Assembly: GCA_031363055.1 (NCBI GenBank)
Contig: JANLTP010000058.1
Location: 1 to 23,314, forward strand
DNA: 23,314 nt
Source of the DNA: JANLTP01 sp031363055
Lineage (GTDB): Bacteria; Pseudomonadota; Gammaproteobacteria; Burkholderiales; Burkholderiaceae_E
Reading direction: 5' to 3'
Shown: positions 7,791 through 15,987 of the stretch, in pieces
How positions within the stretch are numbered: position 1 is the stretch's first letter
How the letters are laid out: every line of letters begins with the position of its first letter
The notes under the pieces: model-generated
Seen by the model: only the letters and a program-made list of their open reading frames with translations
Databases searched by the model: none
Told to the model about the DNA's origin: nothing
Made by a program: the position numbers and the translations under genes

Positions 7791-7838
7791 AAAAAAAAAC
7801 CCGCTTCAGGACATGCCAAACGGCACAGCCAAAGCGGG
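7791..7838 (-). terminator. Intrinsic terminator in the metZ leader (riboswitch expression platform)
   Basis: On the minus strand CCCGCTT (7838-7832) pairs with AAGCGGG (7806-7800). An inner TGCC/GGCA stem closes over a 4-nt AAAC-type loop, and nine T residues (7799-7791) follow. It ends one base before the metZ ribosome site GGAAG. It could stop transcripts when SAM is bound upstream, and it would also end purF readthrough. Confidence 0.88.
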
Positions 7839-7848
7839 TCATCATGAC

Positions 7849-7904
7849 GCTCTGTTTAGCTGTACTTTTTAAGCGCCCGCAAGCCGAGGCAAATCAGCGC
7901 TGTA
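7849..7904 (-). ncRNA. SAM-II riboswitch upstream of metZ
   Basis: The minus strand carries every conserved element of the SAM-II (SAM_alpha) aptamer in order. P1 strand AGCGC (7901-7897) is followed at once by UGAUUU. Next come GGCUUGC in the loop, the return P1 strand GCGCU (7876-7872), a UUAAA run and the 3' AGCUAAA (7861-7855). GGCU of the loop can pair with the 3' AGCU to make the pseudoknot that forms the SAM pocket. Spacing closely follows the crystallised Sargasso Sea metX aptamer as I remember it. It sits between a promoter and an intrinsic terminator ahead of metZ, the correct pathway. SAM-II is known mainly from alphaproteobacteria. Confidence 0.92.
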
Positions 7905-7930
7905 ATTTCGATCACATCAACCTGTTGCGA

Positions 7931-7960
7931 ATCATATCCCTATATTTCAAATCATGCCAA
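7931..7960 (-). promoter_or_regulatory. Sigma-70 promoter for the metZ leader
   Basis: On the minus strand TTGGCA (7960-7955) and TATGAT (7936-7931) are separated by 18 bp. Transcription would start near 7924, about 20 nt before the riboswitch aptamer, so metZ has its own start independent of the purF operon. Confidence 0.7.
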
Positions 7961-7972
7961 CTTGGAGGCTTG

Positions 7973-8008
7973 TTCAGTTGGAGTTCTGTTTTCAGTTGGG
8001 GTTCTGTT
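7973..8008. repeat. Two-copy 18-bp tandem repeat after purF
   Basis: TTCAGTTGGAGTTCTGTT (7973-7990) and TTCAGTTGGGGTTCTGTT (7991-8008) are adjacent and differ at one base. The pair begins 6 nt after the purF stop codon and lies upstream of the metZ promoter. It has no dyad symmetry, so it does not look like a terminator. Confidence 0.95.
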
Positions 8009-8014
8009 TCGCGC

Positions 8015-9571
8015 TCAGTCGGAAGCAGTCGAAAGCTGCAAATTAAGCTGATTCTTGAAGCCCTCTTCCTCCAGCAAGCCCGGATCGAGATGTCGGCGCA
8101 TTTCGATGGCGTCCAGATAGTCGGAGCTGACGTCGCCGGTCACATAGCGACCATCAAAACATGAGGCATCAAAATTCTTCAAGCGCGGATTGACCTGCGT
8201 AATCGCACGCTTCATATCTTCAACGCGCTGATAGACCAGCGCATCGGCACCGATGGCGATCCGGATTTCGTCATCGCTGCGGCCATGGGCGATCAACTCG
8301 CTGCGCGTCGGCATGTCGATACCGTAAACGTTCGGGTAACGAACCGGCGGCGCGGCGGAGGCAAAAAACACCTTGTTGGCACCCGAGCTGCGCGCCATCT
8401 GGGCAATTTCATAGGAGGTCGTGCCGCGCACGATCGAGTCATCGACCAGCAGCACATTCTTGCCCTTGAACTCGACGCTCATCGCATTCAATTTCTGTCG
8501 CACCGATTTCTTTCGCACCGCATGACCGGGCATGATGAAGGTTCTGCCGACGTAGCGATTCTTGAAAAATCCTTCCCGATAGTTAAGCCCGAGCCGCGCT
8601 GCCAATTGCATCGCTGCCGGCCTCGAGGTGTCGGGAATCGGCATGACGACGTCAATCTCGCCAGTGCGCAACTCGCCTTCGACGCGGTCTGCCAGCATTT
8701 CGCCCATCTGCAAACGGGTGGCGTAGACCGAGGCGCCATCGACCACCGAGTCAGGACGCGCGAAGTAAACATACTCGAAGACGCACGGGTTCAGACTCGG
8801 CGAATCGGCGCACTGTTGCGAGTAGAAATTGCCATGCAGATCAATAAAAATGGCTTCACCGGGTTGCACGTCACGAACCGGTCGAAAACCGAGCCCTTCC
8901 AGTGCCACCGACTCCGAGGCTACCAGATAGTCCGTGCCCGATTGACGCTCGGCAGCGCCATAACACAAGGGGCGAATACCGAACGGATCGCGAAAAGCAA
9001 GGATGCCGTAGCCCGCTATTTCGGCCACACAAGCATACGCACCCTTGGCACGCCGATGCACTTGCGAGACCGCCTTGAAGATGGTCATCGGGTCCAGCGA
9101 CCGGCCACCACCGGCGGCATTCAATTCATGGGCCAACACATTGAGCAACACCTCGGAGTCGGATGCAGTATTGATATGGCGACGATCACGCCGATACATT
9201 TCCTGCGCGAGCTGATCGGAATTGGTCAGGTTGCCGTTGTGCGCAAAGGTGATGCCATACGGCGCATTGACATAAAAAGGCTGTGCTTCTTCGGAGTTGC
9301 CGGCGGAGCCTGCGGTCGGATAGCGAACATGAGCAATACCGCTGTGGCCAGGTAACGAGCGCATGTTGCGGGTACGAAAGACGTCGCGCACCATGCCGCT
9401 GCCCTTGTGCATGCTGAACGACATGTTGCGCTCGCCGTCGACTTGCAACAGACTGGCGCTCGCCGTGGCGATGCCGGCCGCATCCTGACCGCGATGCTGC
9501 AGCAGCAACAAGCCATCGTAAAGCAACTGATTAACCGGTGAGCTCGACACCACTGCAAGAATTCCACACAT
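8015..9571 (-). CDS. purF: Amidophosphoribosyltransferase
   Basis: First committed enzyme of purine synthesis: PRPP plus glutamine gives phosphoribosylamine. It starts MCGILAVV, so C2 is the N-terminal nucleophile of the glutaminase domain (about 1-235). The HRGQDAAG and FAHNGNLTN motifs are present. The phosphoribosyltransferase half has the PRPP loop NVLLVDDSIVRGTTS at about 370-385. The total of 518 residues is near the family norm. The ATG at 9571 is preceded by GGAGAG at good spacing. It follows cvpA by 88 bp in the same direction, the widely conserved cvpA-purF pair. No cysteine set for an Fe-S cluster is evident, so it looks like the E. coli type. It is followed by an 18-bp duplication and then the metZ control region. 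Confidence 0.98.
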   Translation of the reverse strand: MCGILAVVSSSPVNQLLYDGLLLLQHRGQDAAGIATASASLLQVDGERNMSFSMHKGSGMVRDVFRTRNMRSLPGHSGIAHVRYPTAGSAGNSEEAQPFYVNAPYGITFAHNGNLTNSDQLAQEMYRRDRRHINTASDSEVLLNVLAHELNAAGGGRSLDPMTIFKAVSQVHRRAKGAYACVAEIAGYGILAFRDPFGIRPLCYGAAERQSGTDYLVASESVALEGLGFRPVRDVQPGEAIFIDLHGNFYSQQCADSPSLNPCVFEYVYFARPDSVVDGASVYATRLQMGEMLADRVEGELRTGEIDVVMPIPDTSRPAAMQLAARLGLNYREGFFKNRYVGRTFIMPGHAVRKKSVRQKLNAMSVEFKGKNVLLVDDSIVRGTTSYEIAQMARSSGANKVFFASAAPPVRYPNVYGIDMPTRSELIAHGRSDDEIRIAIGADALVYQRVEDMKRAITQVNPRLKNFDASCFDGRYVTGDVSSDYLDAIEMRRHLDPGLLEEEGFKNQLNLQLSTASD

Positions 9572-9634
9572 GTTGCTCTCCGGTTCGGTTTGCGAAACAA
9601 GCAGCCAGGGGCCGTTAGATGCGCGCGCGAGTCT

Positions 9635-9666
9635 GCTTGGCTTCCCGGTCGCTTGGCTTCTAGGTC
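9635..9666. repeat. Two-copy 16-bp tandem repeat at the cvpA stop
   Basis: GCTTGGCTTCCCGGTC (9635-9650) and GCTTGGCTTCTAGGTC (9651-9666) are adjacent and match at 14 of 16 positions. The cvpA stop codon (9660-9662) is inside the second copy, so the duplication straddles the end of the gene. Confidence 0.9.
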
Positions 9667-10142
9667 TGTTTGATGCCGCTTAGTTTTTCGGGCAAATAGG
9701 GCTCAATGAACTTCAGCGTCTGATCGAGAAGTGGCCGCGAAAAGGACGATTTCCATGCCGCGCTCTGATTCAGGCCGCCGGCCTTGGCAGCGACCACGAG
9801 CACGGTGAGAATCAACAGCGCACGTGCGACGCCGAGTCCGCCGCCAAGCAATCGATCCACGCCCGCCAGCCCGGCCGACTTTGCGCCGCGCGCCAGCAAG
9901 CCACCCACCATTCGGGTACCGATCAATGCGACCAGAAATACGACGATGTAAGCCACCCAGGCGTTTTCGTTCAACGCCATCGAGTCGGCCGCGATTGGCC
10001 CCAGGCTGGGCACCGCTACCAGCGCAATGATCCAGCCGGCCAACGCAAACACGGTGCGAATCAATCCGCGCCACAGGCCAAAGCCGATCGACACCAACGC
10101 GATCAGCGCAAGTCCATAGTCCCAGGCAGTCAGCTCAGGCAC
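9660..10142 (-). CDS. cvpA: CvpA family inner-membrane protein
   Basis: A 160-residue integral membrane protein of the colicin V production family. Four hydrophobic segments are visible, at about residues 6-24, 29-49, 62-80 and 100-118. The glycine-rich stretch GVDRLLGGGLGVARALLIL before the last segment is typical of the family. CvpA was named for a role in colicin V export in E. coli and is linked to envelope homeostasis, but its molecular activity is not settled. It lies between the SPOR protein gene (14 bp gap) and purF, the standard proteobacterial arrangement, and is probably in the same transcript as both. Confidence 0.95.
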   Translation of the reverse strand: MPELTAWDYGLALIALVSIGFGLWRGLIRTVFALAGWIIALVAVPSLGPIAADSMALNENAWVAYIVVFLVALIGTRMVGGLLARGAKSAGLAGVDRLLGGGLGVARALLILTVLVVAAKAGGLNQSAAWKSSFSRPLLDQTLKFIEPYLPEKLSGIKQT

Positions 10143-10156
10143 GAGGGTTCAAGCAT

Positions 10157-11059
10157 TCACGGCGCGATCAATGCCGAATCGATGCCGGACAATTTGAGTT
10201 GGCCACGCGCTTGTTCAGCGGCCTCACGAGTCGGGAAGGGTCCGACCCGAACGCGAATCCGCTCACCATCGGCGGTCTTGACCTTTTCGGTGTAGGAGCG
10301 CAATCCGGCCGCCTTGACTCGGGCCGACTGATCGGTCGCGCTCTTCTCCGAAGAAAAGGCACCAGCCTGCAACAGAAAGGGCTTGCCGCTCTTTGACTTC
10401 GTACCCGTGGCATCAGCCGTTTTCTTGGCCGCTTCCTCAGCCTTGGTTGCAGCTGCGGCGGCAACACTGGCCTTCTTCTCGGCGGCTTTTTGCGCCAACA
10501 GATCGGCGGCGGCCTTGCGGTCGGCCGCGCGTTTTTCGGCAGCCAGTTTTGCCGCAGCCTTGCGCTCTTCAGCGGTTTCCTTCGCCGCTGCTGGCTTGGC
10601 CGCTGAACCCAGCGGTGCAGTTGCCTTTTCGACGGCGTCTTCGGCGGCGGCCTTAGCAGAAGAGGCCTTGGGATCATTGCCCGTTTTGGCGCCGCCGGCA
10701 GCCGACGGCGGCGAAGACGACGTCGAAGCGGATGGCGCGGACGATGACGTACCGGCATTACCGGCACCGGCTGTTGCCGAAGGCGTACTGATGGCGCCCG
10801 AGACTTGTGGCGCACTTGTACCAGCACCGGTCTGGCCCGGTGACGGCAGAGTTTTCAGAGGCGTATCGCGCGACGGAATCTGCACCTTGACCTCAGTTGC
10901 ATCGCGACGCGGTTCCGAGTCGAGGAACATCGGCAGGCCAATCGCGGCCGCCAGCCCGATTGCAGCCGCACCGACCAGACGGCGACGTGCGCGTTTCTTG
11001 TTGGGCAGTGAGGGATCGCCGGAAGGATCCTTGCCCGTATTTTCGTTGGACTTTGCCAT
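10157..11059 (-). CDS. dedD: SPOR domain protein (DedD-like)
   Basis: A bitopic inner-membrane protein that binds denuded septal peptidoglycan. It has a short basic cytoplasmic N-terminus (KKRARRR), one transmembrane segment at about 28-46, and a long Ala/Lys/Pro-rich periplasmic linker. The linker, about residues 50-225, is likely partly helical (repeats of KAAAE and KKAEE type). A C-terminal SPOR domain lies at about 227-300 (FLLQAGAFSSEKSA, VRVGPFPTREAAEQA). E. coli DedD promotes constriction at division. Position between folC and cvpA is the classical dedD locus. The linker is low-complexity and would vary quickly, so only the ends are informative. Stop and start are well spaced from their neighbours (14 and 11 bp). 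Confidence 0.93.
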   Translation of the reverse strand: MAKSNENTGKDPSGDPSLPNKKRARRRLVGAAAIGLAAAIGLPMFLDSEPRRDATEVKVQIPSRDTPLKTLPSPGQTGAGTSAPQVSGAISTPSATAGAGNAGTSSSAPSASTSSSPPSAAGGAKTGNDPKASSAKAAAEDAVEKATAPLGSAAKPAAAKETAEERKAAAKLAAEKRAADRKAAADLLAQKAAEKKASVAAAAATKAEEAAKKTADATGTKSKSGKPFLLQAGAFSSEKSATDQSARVKAAGLRSYTEKVKTADGERIRVRVGPFPTREAAEQARGQLKLSGIDSALIAP

Positions 11060-11070
11060 GCGTTTTCGGG

Positions 11071-12381
11071 TTAGCGAATCACACCTTGGGCCTGCAAATG
11101 ACCCATGATCTGACCGACAGTGATGAAGGAACCAAAGACCAAAATTCTATCATTCTCGGCGACCAGATTCCGTGCTGCAGCAAATGCGAGTGTGGGTGAT
11201 GCGAATGTTTCGATGCGACGCTCGGGACCGACTACCACGCCTTCCCGTCCCAGCGCCTCTTTGAGCTCGAGTGCGCTGGCGCCGCGGCTGCCCGGCATAT
11301 CGGCCAGAAACCAATGATCGACCCGGCTTTTCAGATGTCGAATAACTGAGTCGATGTCCTTGTCGCGCATCATGCCCAACACTGCCCAGGTGTACGGAAA
11401 GAACCCCATCTGATCCAGGTTCTGGGCCAAGTGCGCAGCCGCATGCGGATTGTGTCCCACATCGAGAATAACGCTGGGTCGGCCCGCCAACACTTGAAAT
11501 CGTCCCGGCAACTCGACCATGGCTAGCCCCTGTCGAACCGCTTGCGCAGGTACATGAAGCCGATCGCGCAAGGCTTCGAGCGCGGCCAACACACCGGCAG
11601 CATTCAATAACTGATTGGCACCTCGAAGGGCTGGATAGGCCAGACCCGAGCGTCGCTGTGCCCGCCCGCCGAACGACCACTGTTGACGGTCGCCGGAGTA
11701 GTTGAAATCGCGCCCGAACAGCCACAGGTCGGCGCCGATACTGGCGGCATGATCGATGAGACTTTTCGGCGCGGCCGGATCACTGCAGATTGCCGGGCGA
11801 CCAGGTCGGTAGACATGCGCCTTCTCCCAGCCAATCGCCTCGCGCGTTCCACCCAGATAATCGGCATGATCAATGTCAATCGACGTCACGATCGAACAGT
11901 CGGCATCCACCAGATTGACTGCATCCAGGCGCCCACCCATACCAACCTCGAGGATGGCAACTTCGACTTGAGCATTCTGAAAACACTTCAAGATGGCCAG
12001 CGTCGAAAACTCGAAATAGGTGAGCTTCGTTTCGCGACGCGCCGCTTCGACCGCCTCAAACGCGTGCACCAGCAACTCGTCGCTAACCTCCTGGCCATTG
12101 ACCCTGGCGCGTTCGTTAAATCGGATCAGATGCGGCTTGATATAGGCCGCCACCTTGTAGCCCGCCGCGAGCAAAATCGACTCCAGCATGGCACAGGTCG
12201 AGCCTTTTCCGTTGGTACCGGCCACGGTAATAACGGTGCATTCGAGTTTGATGTCGAGCCGACCGGCAACTGCTCGCAGGCGATCGAGGCCCATTTCAAT
12301 CGACTTCGGATGGACCTGCTCAATGTAGGACAGCCAATCGGCCAGCGTGATGCGGCGAGGCGCGTCAGACAACCGCTTCAC
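11071..12381 (-). CDS. folC: Dihydrofolate synthase / folylpolyglutamate synthase
   Basis: A Mur-ligase-family ATP-dependent enzyme that joins glutamate to dihydropteroate and extends polyglutamate tails on folates. The P-loop is TVAGTNGKGST at about residues 52-62. Further Mur-type signatures are EVGMGGRLDAVN and the C-terminal domain start ILDVGHNPHAA. Length (436) is normal. The start is a GTG at 12381, inside the last codons of accD, giving a 17-bp overlap. This MKRLSDAP start is kept because the downstream sequence has no better Met before conserved residues. The overlap implies translational coupling with accD, a gene order common in beta- and gammaproteobacteria. Confidence 0.97.
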   Translation of the reverse strand: MKRLSDAPRRITLADWLSYIEQVHPKSIEMGLDRLRAVAGRLDIKLECTVITVAGTNGKGSTCAMLESILLAAGYKVAAYIKPHLIRFNERARVNGQEVSDELLVHAFEAVEAARRETKLTYFEFSTLAILKCFQNAQVEVAILEVGMGGRLDAVNLVDADCSIVTSIDIDHADYLGGTREAIGWEKAHVYRPGRPAICSDPAAPKSLIDHAASIGADLWLFGRDFNYSGDRQQWSFGGRAQRRSGLAYPALRGANQLLNAAGVLAALEALRDRLHVPAQAVRQGLAMVELPGRFQVLAGRPSVILDVGHNPHAAAHLAQNLDQMGFFPYTWAVLGMMRDKDIDSVIRHLKSRVDHWFLADMPGSRGASALELKEALGREGVVVGPERRIETFASPTLAFAAARNLVAENDRILVFGSFITVGQIMGHLQAQGVIR

Positions 12382-13234
12382 TCGGCTGCTTTTGCAGCAA
12401 GGCCATCAGCCGTGCCAATTCATCACGCAACTGACGACGATCGACGATCATGTCGAGGGCGCCCTTTTCCAGCAAGAACTCAGCGCGCTGAAATCCTTCC
12501 GGTAACTTTTCGCGTACCGTTTGTTCGATCACTCTCGGGCCCGCAAAACCGATCAGCGCTCTGGGCTCGGCGATGACAATATCGCCAATGAAACAGAAGC
12601 TGGCTGACACGCCGCCCATGGTCGGATCGGTCAACACCGACAGGAACGGTAACTTCTTTTGTGCGAGCAGGCCGAGCGCTGCGGTGGTCTTCGACATTTG
12701 CAGGAGCGAGAACAATCCTTCCTGCATTCGAGCGCCGCCCGATGCGGCAATCGATACAAACGGAACCCGCTGTTCGATTGCTGCTTGCACGCCGCGCACA
12801 AACCGTTCACCGACCACCGAGCCCATTGAACCACCCATGAATTCAAATTCGAAACAGGCAACCACCACCGGCAAGGTGCGGATCGCGCCACCCATGACGA
12901 CCAGTGCATCGGTTTCGTCGGTTTCGTTCAGGGCTTCCTGCAAGCGATCCGGATACTTTCGGCTGTCCTTGAATTTGAGCGCATCAACCGGCAACACCTC
13001 TTGCCCGATCTCATAGCGGCCTTCGCCATCGAGCAGCGCGTCCAAGCGTTTGCGAGCCGTGATGCGCAAGTGATGATCACACTTCGGACAAACGTTCTGG
13101 TTCTGGTCAAGGTCGGCGCCGTAGAGCACTGCATCACAGGCCGGGCACTTGACCCAGAGCCCTTCGGGAATTTTCTTTGAGTTACCCGCAGCGCGTTTGA
13201 TTCTCGGAGGCAGGAGCTTGTCGAGCCAACTCAT
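12365..13234 (-). CDS. accD: Acetyl-CoA carboxylase, carboxyltransferase beta subunit
   Basis: With AccA it transfers the carboxyl group from biotin carrier protein to acetyl-CoA, making malonyl-CoA for fatty acid synthesis. The N-terminal zinc ribbon is complete: C30, C33, C49 and C52 (CPACDAVLYGADL, then CPKCDHH). The crotonase-like carboxyltransferase core follows (GGSMGSVVGERFVRG, SGGARMQEG, GGVSASF, GFAGPRVIEQT). Length (289) is slightly under E. coli AccD. AAGGA precedes the ATG at suitable spacing. It follows trpA by 64 bp and overlaps folC by 17 bp. This is an essential gene, so the transcript carrying it must get past the terminator before truA or start inside the block. Confidence 0.98.
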   Translation of the reverse strand: MSWLDKLLPPRIKRAAGNSKKIPEGLWVKCPACDAVLYGADLDQNQNVCPKCDHHLRITARKRLDALLDGEGRYEIGQEVLPVDALKFKDSRKYPDRLQEALNETDETDALVVMGGAIRTLPVVVACFEFEFMGGSMGSVVGERFVRGVQAAIEQRVPFVSIAASGGARMQEGLFSLLQMSKTTAALGLLAQKKLPFLSVLTDPTMGGVSASFCFIGDIVIAEPRALIGFAGPRVIEQTVREKLPEGFQRAEFLLEKGALDMIVDRRQLRDELARLMALLQKQPSEAVV

Positions 13235-13298
13235 GGTGAGTCCTTGTCGGATGAAGTTTGACTATGCATCAATCGGTATCAGCAGCAATGCACACCAA

Positions 13299-14099
13299 TC
13301 AGGCCGGTGCGTCAAGCGCGGCACGAATTTCGGCCATATAAACACCGGCGCGCGTGGTAGCTTGAGCAACATCGCCCTCGTCAAGGACCTGAATCATGCG
13401 CGAACCAATGATGACAGCATCGGCCGTTTCGGCCACTGCGCGCGCTGTTTCGGCATCGCGAATTCCGAAACCGACACCGATCGGCAAACGGGTTTGTGCC
13501 TTCAGCAAAGTCACACGCCGCGCGACGTCGGCACGATCAAGCGTGCCGCCAGTAATGCCTCGCAACGACACGTAATAAATATAGCCACTAGCCAATGCCA
13601 GCACCGAAGCGATTCTCTGCGTTGTGGAGGTCGGTGCCAGCAGGAAGATCAAATCAATGCCGACCGCGCGCGCAGCCAGCGCGAACTGTTCTGACTCCTC
13701 GGGCGGATAGTCCACGACAATCACGCCATCAACGCCGACGCTGCAGGCGCGGTCGAGAAACACGGCCGAACCCATGCGCTCGATCGGGTTGGCGTAACCC
13801 ATCAGCACAATCGGCGTCTTGTTGTCGCGCACGCGGAACTCGGCAACATAGTCGAGCACGTGGCGCAGGCCAATGCCCAGGGCAAGCGCCTTTTCGTTGG
13901 ACTGCTGAACCGTCGGGCCATCGGCCATTGGATCAGAGAACGGCACACCGAGCTCGATCACGTTGGCGCCGTTCGCAACCAGAGCGTGCATGATCGGCAC
14001 CGTCAGATCCGCGCGCGGATGGCCTGACGTGATATACGGCACCAGCGCGGTTTGGCCGGCCGCAGCCAATTCAGAAAAACAGGCAGCCAGTCGGGACAT
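13299..14099 (-). CDS. trpA: Tryptophan synthase alpha subunit
   Basis: Cleaves indole-3-glycerol phosphate to indole and glyceraldehyde-3-phosphate and channels indole to the beta subunit. A TIM barrel of 266 residues. The catalytic acids fall exactly where expected: E49 in NVIELGVPFSDP and D60 in MADGPTVQ. The phosphate-binding end GVGFGIRDAETA is also present. Its ATG shares one base with the trpB stop (TGATG), so the two subunits are translationally coupled for equal amounts. Placement of trpBA with trpF and accD rather than with trpEGDC is a split-operon arrangement found in several proteobacterial groups. Confidence 0.98.
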   Translation of the reverse strand: MSRLAACFSELAAAGQTALVPYITSGHPRADLTVPIMHALVANGANVIELGVPFSDPMADGPTVQQSNEKALALGIGLRHVLDYVAEFRVRDNKTPIVLMGYANPIERMGSAVFLDRACSVGVDGVIVVDYPPEESEQFALAARAVGIDLIFLLAPTSTTQRIASVLALASGYIYYVSLRGITGGTLDRADVARRVTLLKAQTRLPIGVGFGIRDAETARAVAETADAVIIGSRMIQVLDEGDVAQATTRAGVYMAEIRAALDAPA

Positions 14100-15298
14100 C
14101 AGAAACTCAATCCCGAACGTTCTGCAACCGTGTGCATATCCTTGTCACCGCGCCCGGACAGATTGACAAGGATGATCTGATCCTTCGGCAAGGTCGGCGC
14201 CAGTTGCGTCGCGTACGCAATCGCATGCGCCGACTCTAGCGCCGGAATAATGCCTTCGATGCGGCAGCATTCGTGAAACGCCTTCAGCGCGTCGTTATCA
14301 TCAATCGCCACATAACTGGCGCGACCGGAATCCTTGAGCCAGGCATGTTCAGGGCCAACACCCGGATAATCCAGACCGGCCGACACCGAGTGCGTGTCAA
14401 TGATCTGACCATCATCGTTTTGCAACAGATAGGTCCGGTTGCCATGCAACACACCCGGTGTACCCGCCGATAACGACGCCGCATGTTTACCGGTGGCAAT
14501 ACCCTCACCGGCCGCCTCGACGCCAATCAGTTTGACCGCCTCGTAATTGATATACGGGTAAAAGATACCGATGGCGTTCGAGCCGCCGCCGACACAGGCC
14601 AGCACATAGTCCGGTTGCCGACCGGCGCGCTCGGGCATCTGTGCAATACATTCATTGCCGATGACCGACTGGAAATCGCGCACCATCATTGGGTAAGGAT
14701 GAGGACCCGCGACCGTGCCAATTATGTAGAAGGTATCGTCGACATTGGTGACCCAATCGCGCATCGCTTCATTGAGCGCGTCCTTCAGGGTCTTCGATCC
14801 CGACTCAACCGGCACGACCTGCGCACCCAGCAACTTCATGCGATAAACATTCTGGGTTTGTCGCTTGATGTCTTCCGAGCCCATGTAAACCACACACTTC
14901 ATACCGTAGCGGGCCGCAATCGTTGCGGTCGCCACGCCGTGCTGACCGGCGCCGGTTTCGGCAATGACACGGGGCTTGCGCATACGTCTGGCCAGCATCG
15001 CCTGGCCGATGGTGTTGTTCACCTTGTGTGCGCCGGTATGATTCAGGTCTTCGCGCTTCAAGTAAATCTGCGCGCCCCCCAACATTTGCGACCAGCGTTT
15101 GGCGTGGTAAATCGGACTGGGGCGACCGACAAAGTGCGCGAGCTCATCGCGAAACTCGGCGACAAATTCAGGGTCGTCCTTGTATCGGTCATAAGCCAGG
15201 CGCAATTCCTCCAGCGCATGCATCAGCGTTTCAGCAACAAAAATTCCACCGTAGGGGCCAAAATGGCCTCGGGCGTCGGGCAAGTCGTAAGGTTTCAT
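14099..15298 (-). CDS. trpB: Tryptophan synthase beta subunit
   Basis: PLP enzyme that condenses indole with serine to give tryptophan. The PLP lysine is K92 in NHTGAHKVNNTIGQA. The glycine-rich phosphate loop CVGGGSNAIG and the substrate loop AETGAGQHG are intact. The ATG at 15298 shares a base with the trpF stop (TGATG). A TTG one codon earlier is possible, but ATG with GGAA about 7-8 nt upstream is preferred, giving 399 residues. This is the trpB1 form that pairs with TrpA (start YDLPDARGHFGPYGG). The trpF-trpB-trpA chain with one-base overlaps indicates a single message. Confidence 0.98.
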   Translation of the reverse strand: MKPYDLPDARGHFGPYGGIFVAETLMHALEELRLAYDRYKDDPEFVAEFRDELAHFVGRPSPIYHAKRWSQMLGGAQIYLKREDLNHTGAHKVNNTIGQAMLARRMRKPRVIAETGAGQHGVATATIAARYGMKCVVYMGSEDIKRQTQNVYRMKLLGAQVVPVESGSKTLKDALNEAMRDWVTNVDDTFYIIGTVAGPHPYPMMVRDFQSVIGNECIAQMPERAGRQPDYVLACVGGGSNAIGIFYPYINYEAVKLIGVEAAGEGIATGKHAASLSAGTPGVLHGNRTYLLQNDDGQIIDTHSVSAGLDYPGVGPEHAWLKDSGRASYVAIDDNDALKAFHECCRIEGIIPALESAHAIAYATQLAPTLPKDQIILVNLSGRGDKDMHTVAERSGLSF

Positions 15299-15957
15299 CA
15301 AGTGTTCCGGGATTTCGATCGAGCAGCCAACGCATCCTGCTCCAGCACGCGGCTGACAAACTCGGTCATTTTCTGGGGATCTTTTCGGCGCGGATCATCG
15401 CTTTGAATACCGCTCGACACATCAACATAGAGCGGCGCAGTTTGCTGAATGGCTTGCGCGACCGTTGCCAACGTCAGGCCGCCGGACAACACATACGGTG
15501 CGTCGGTTGCAGGCGCAATCCAGGACCAATCAAAACTTTGGCCACTGCCGCCGTATCCGGCGCTAAAGGTATCCAGCAACAAGGCTTCAGCCGTCACATA
15601 TTTAATTTTTGATTCTAGCAAATCGGTCCTGCTGCGCATTCGCACGGCCCGCCAATACGGGGTATTGCCGGCTGCGCTTTCACACTGCTCACGAGACTCG
15701 TCACCATGAAACTGAATGACATCCAGACCCAGCGCATCGCGCAGTTCGTGTACCTGTTCGGCAGGCTCATTCACGAAGAGGCCCACACATCGAACGTAAC
15801 TCGGAATATATCGGCGCAACGCCAGCGCATCGGCGCGGGTCAAAAACCGCGTACTGCGCGGGTAAAACACCAGCCCGATTGCGTCAACGCCAAGCGCCAC
15901 CGCCGTTGTGATATCGGCGGCGTCAACCAATCCACAGAATTTGATTCGTGTTCGCAT
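15298..15957 (-). CDS. trpF: Phosphoribosylanthranilate isomerase
   Basis: Isomerises N-(5'-phosphoribosyl)anthranilate in tryptophan synthesis. A TIM barrel of 219 residues. The catalytic cysteine is in the N-terminal RIKFCG motif. GLVFYPRSTR and the phosphate-binding VDVSSGIQ near the C-terminus are characteristic, and the substrate loop PYVLSGGLT is present. It begins 24 bp after the truA stop and overlaps trpB by one base. The basic C-terminal tail (LAARSKSRNT) extends beyond the usual end and is probably of no functional weight. Confidence 0.97.
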   Translation of the reverse strand: MRTRIKFCGLVDAADITTAVALGVDAIGLVFYPRSTRFLTRADALALRRYIPSYVRCVGLFVNEPAEQVHELRDALGLDVIQFHGDESREQCESAAGNTPYWRAVRMRSRTDLLESKIKYVTAEALLLDTFSAGYGGSGQSFDWSWIAPATDAPYVLSGGLTLATVAQAIQQTAPLYVDVSSGIQSDDPRRKDPQKMTEFVSRVLEQDALAARSKSRNT

Positions 15958-15987
15958 GGCAGGTTAGGAGGGCAAGGCGGGCTAGGA
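15958..15987. repeat. Weak 18-bp-period duplication at the truA stop
   Basis: GGCAGGTTAGGA (15958-15969) and GGCGGGCTAGGA (15976-15987) match at 10 of 12 positions with a period of 18. The truA stop codon (15982-15984) is in the second copy. It resembles the duplications at other gene ends in this window but is weaker. Confidence 0.45.

Noticed and set aside
8285..9355. Long plus-strand open frame opposite purF
   Set aside because: It is antisense to a clear purF, has no recognisable domain, and is an expected by-product of the codon usage of the real gene. Similar antisense frames opposite dedD, folC and trpB were rejected for the same reason.
13235..13298. Promoter or attenuator between trpA and accD
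   Set aside because: Only poor -35/-10 matches and no convincing hairpin are visible in the 64-bp gap.
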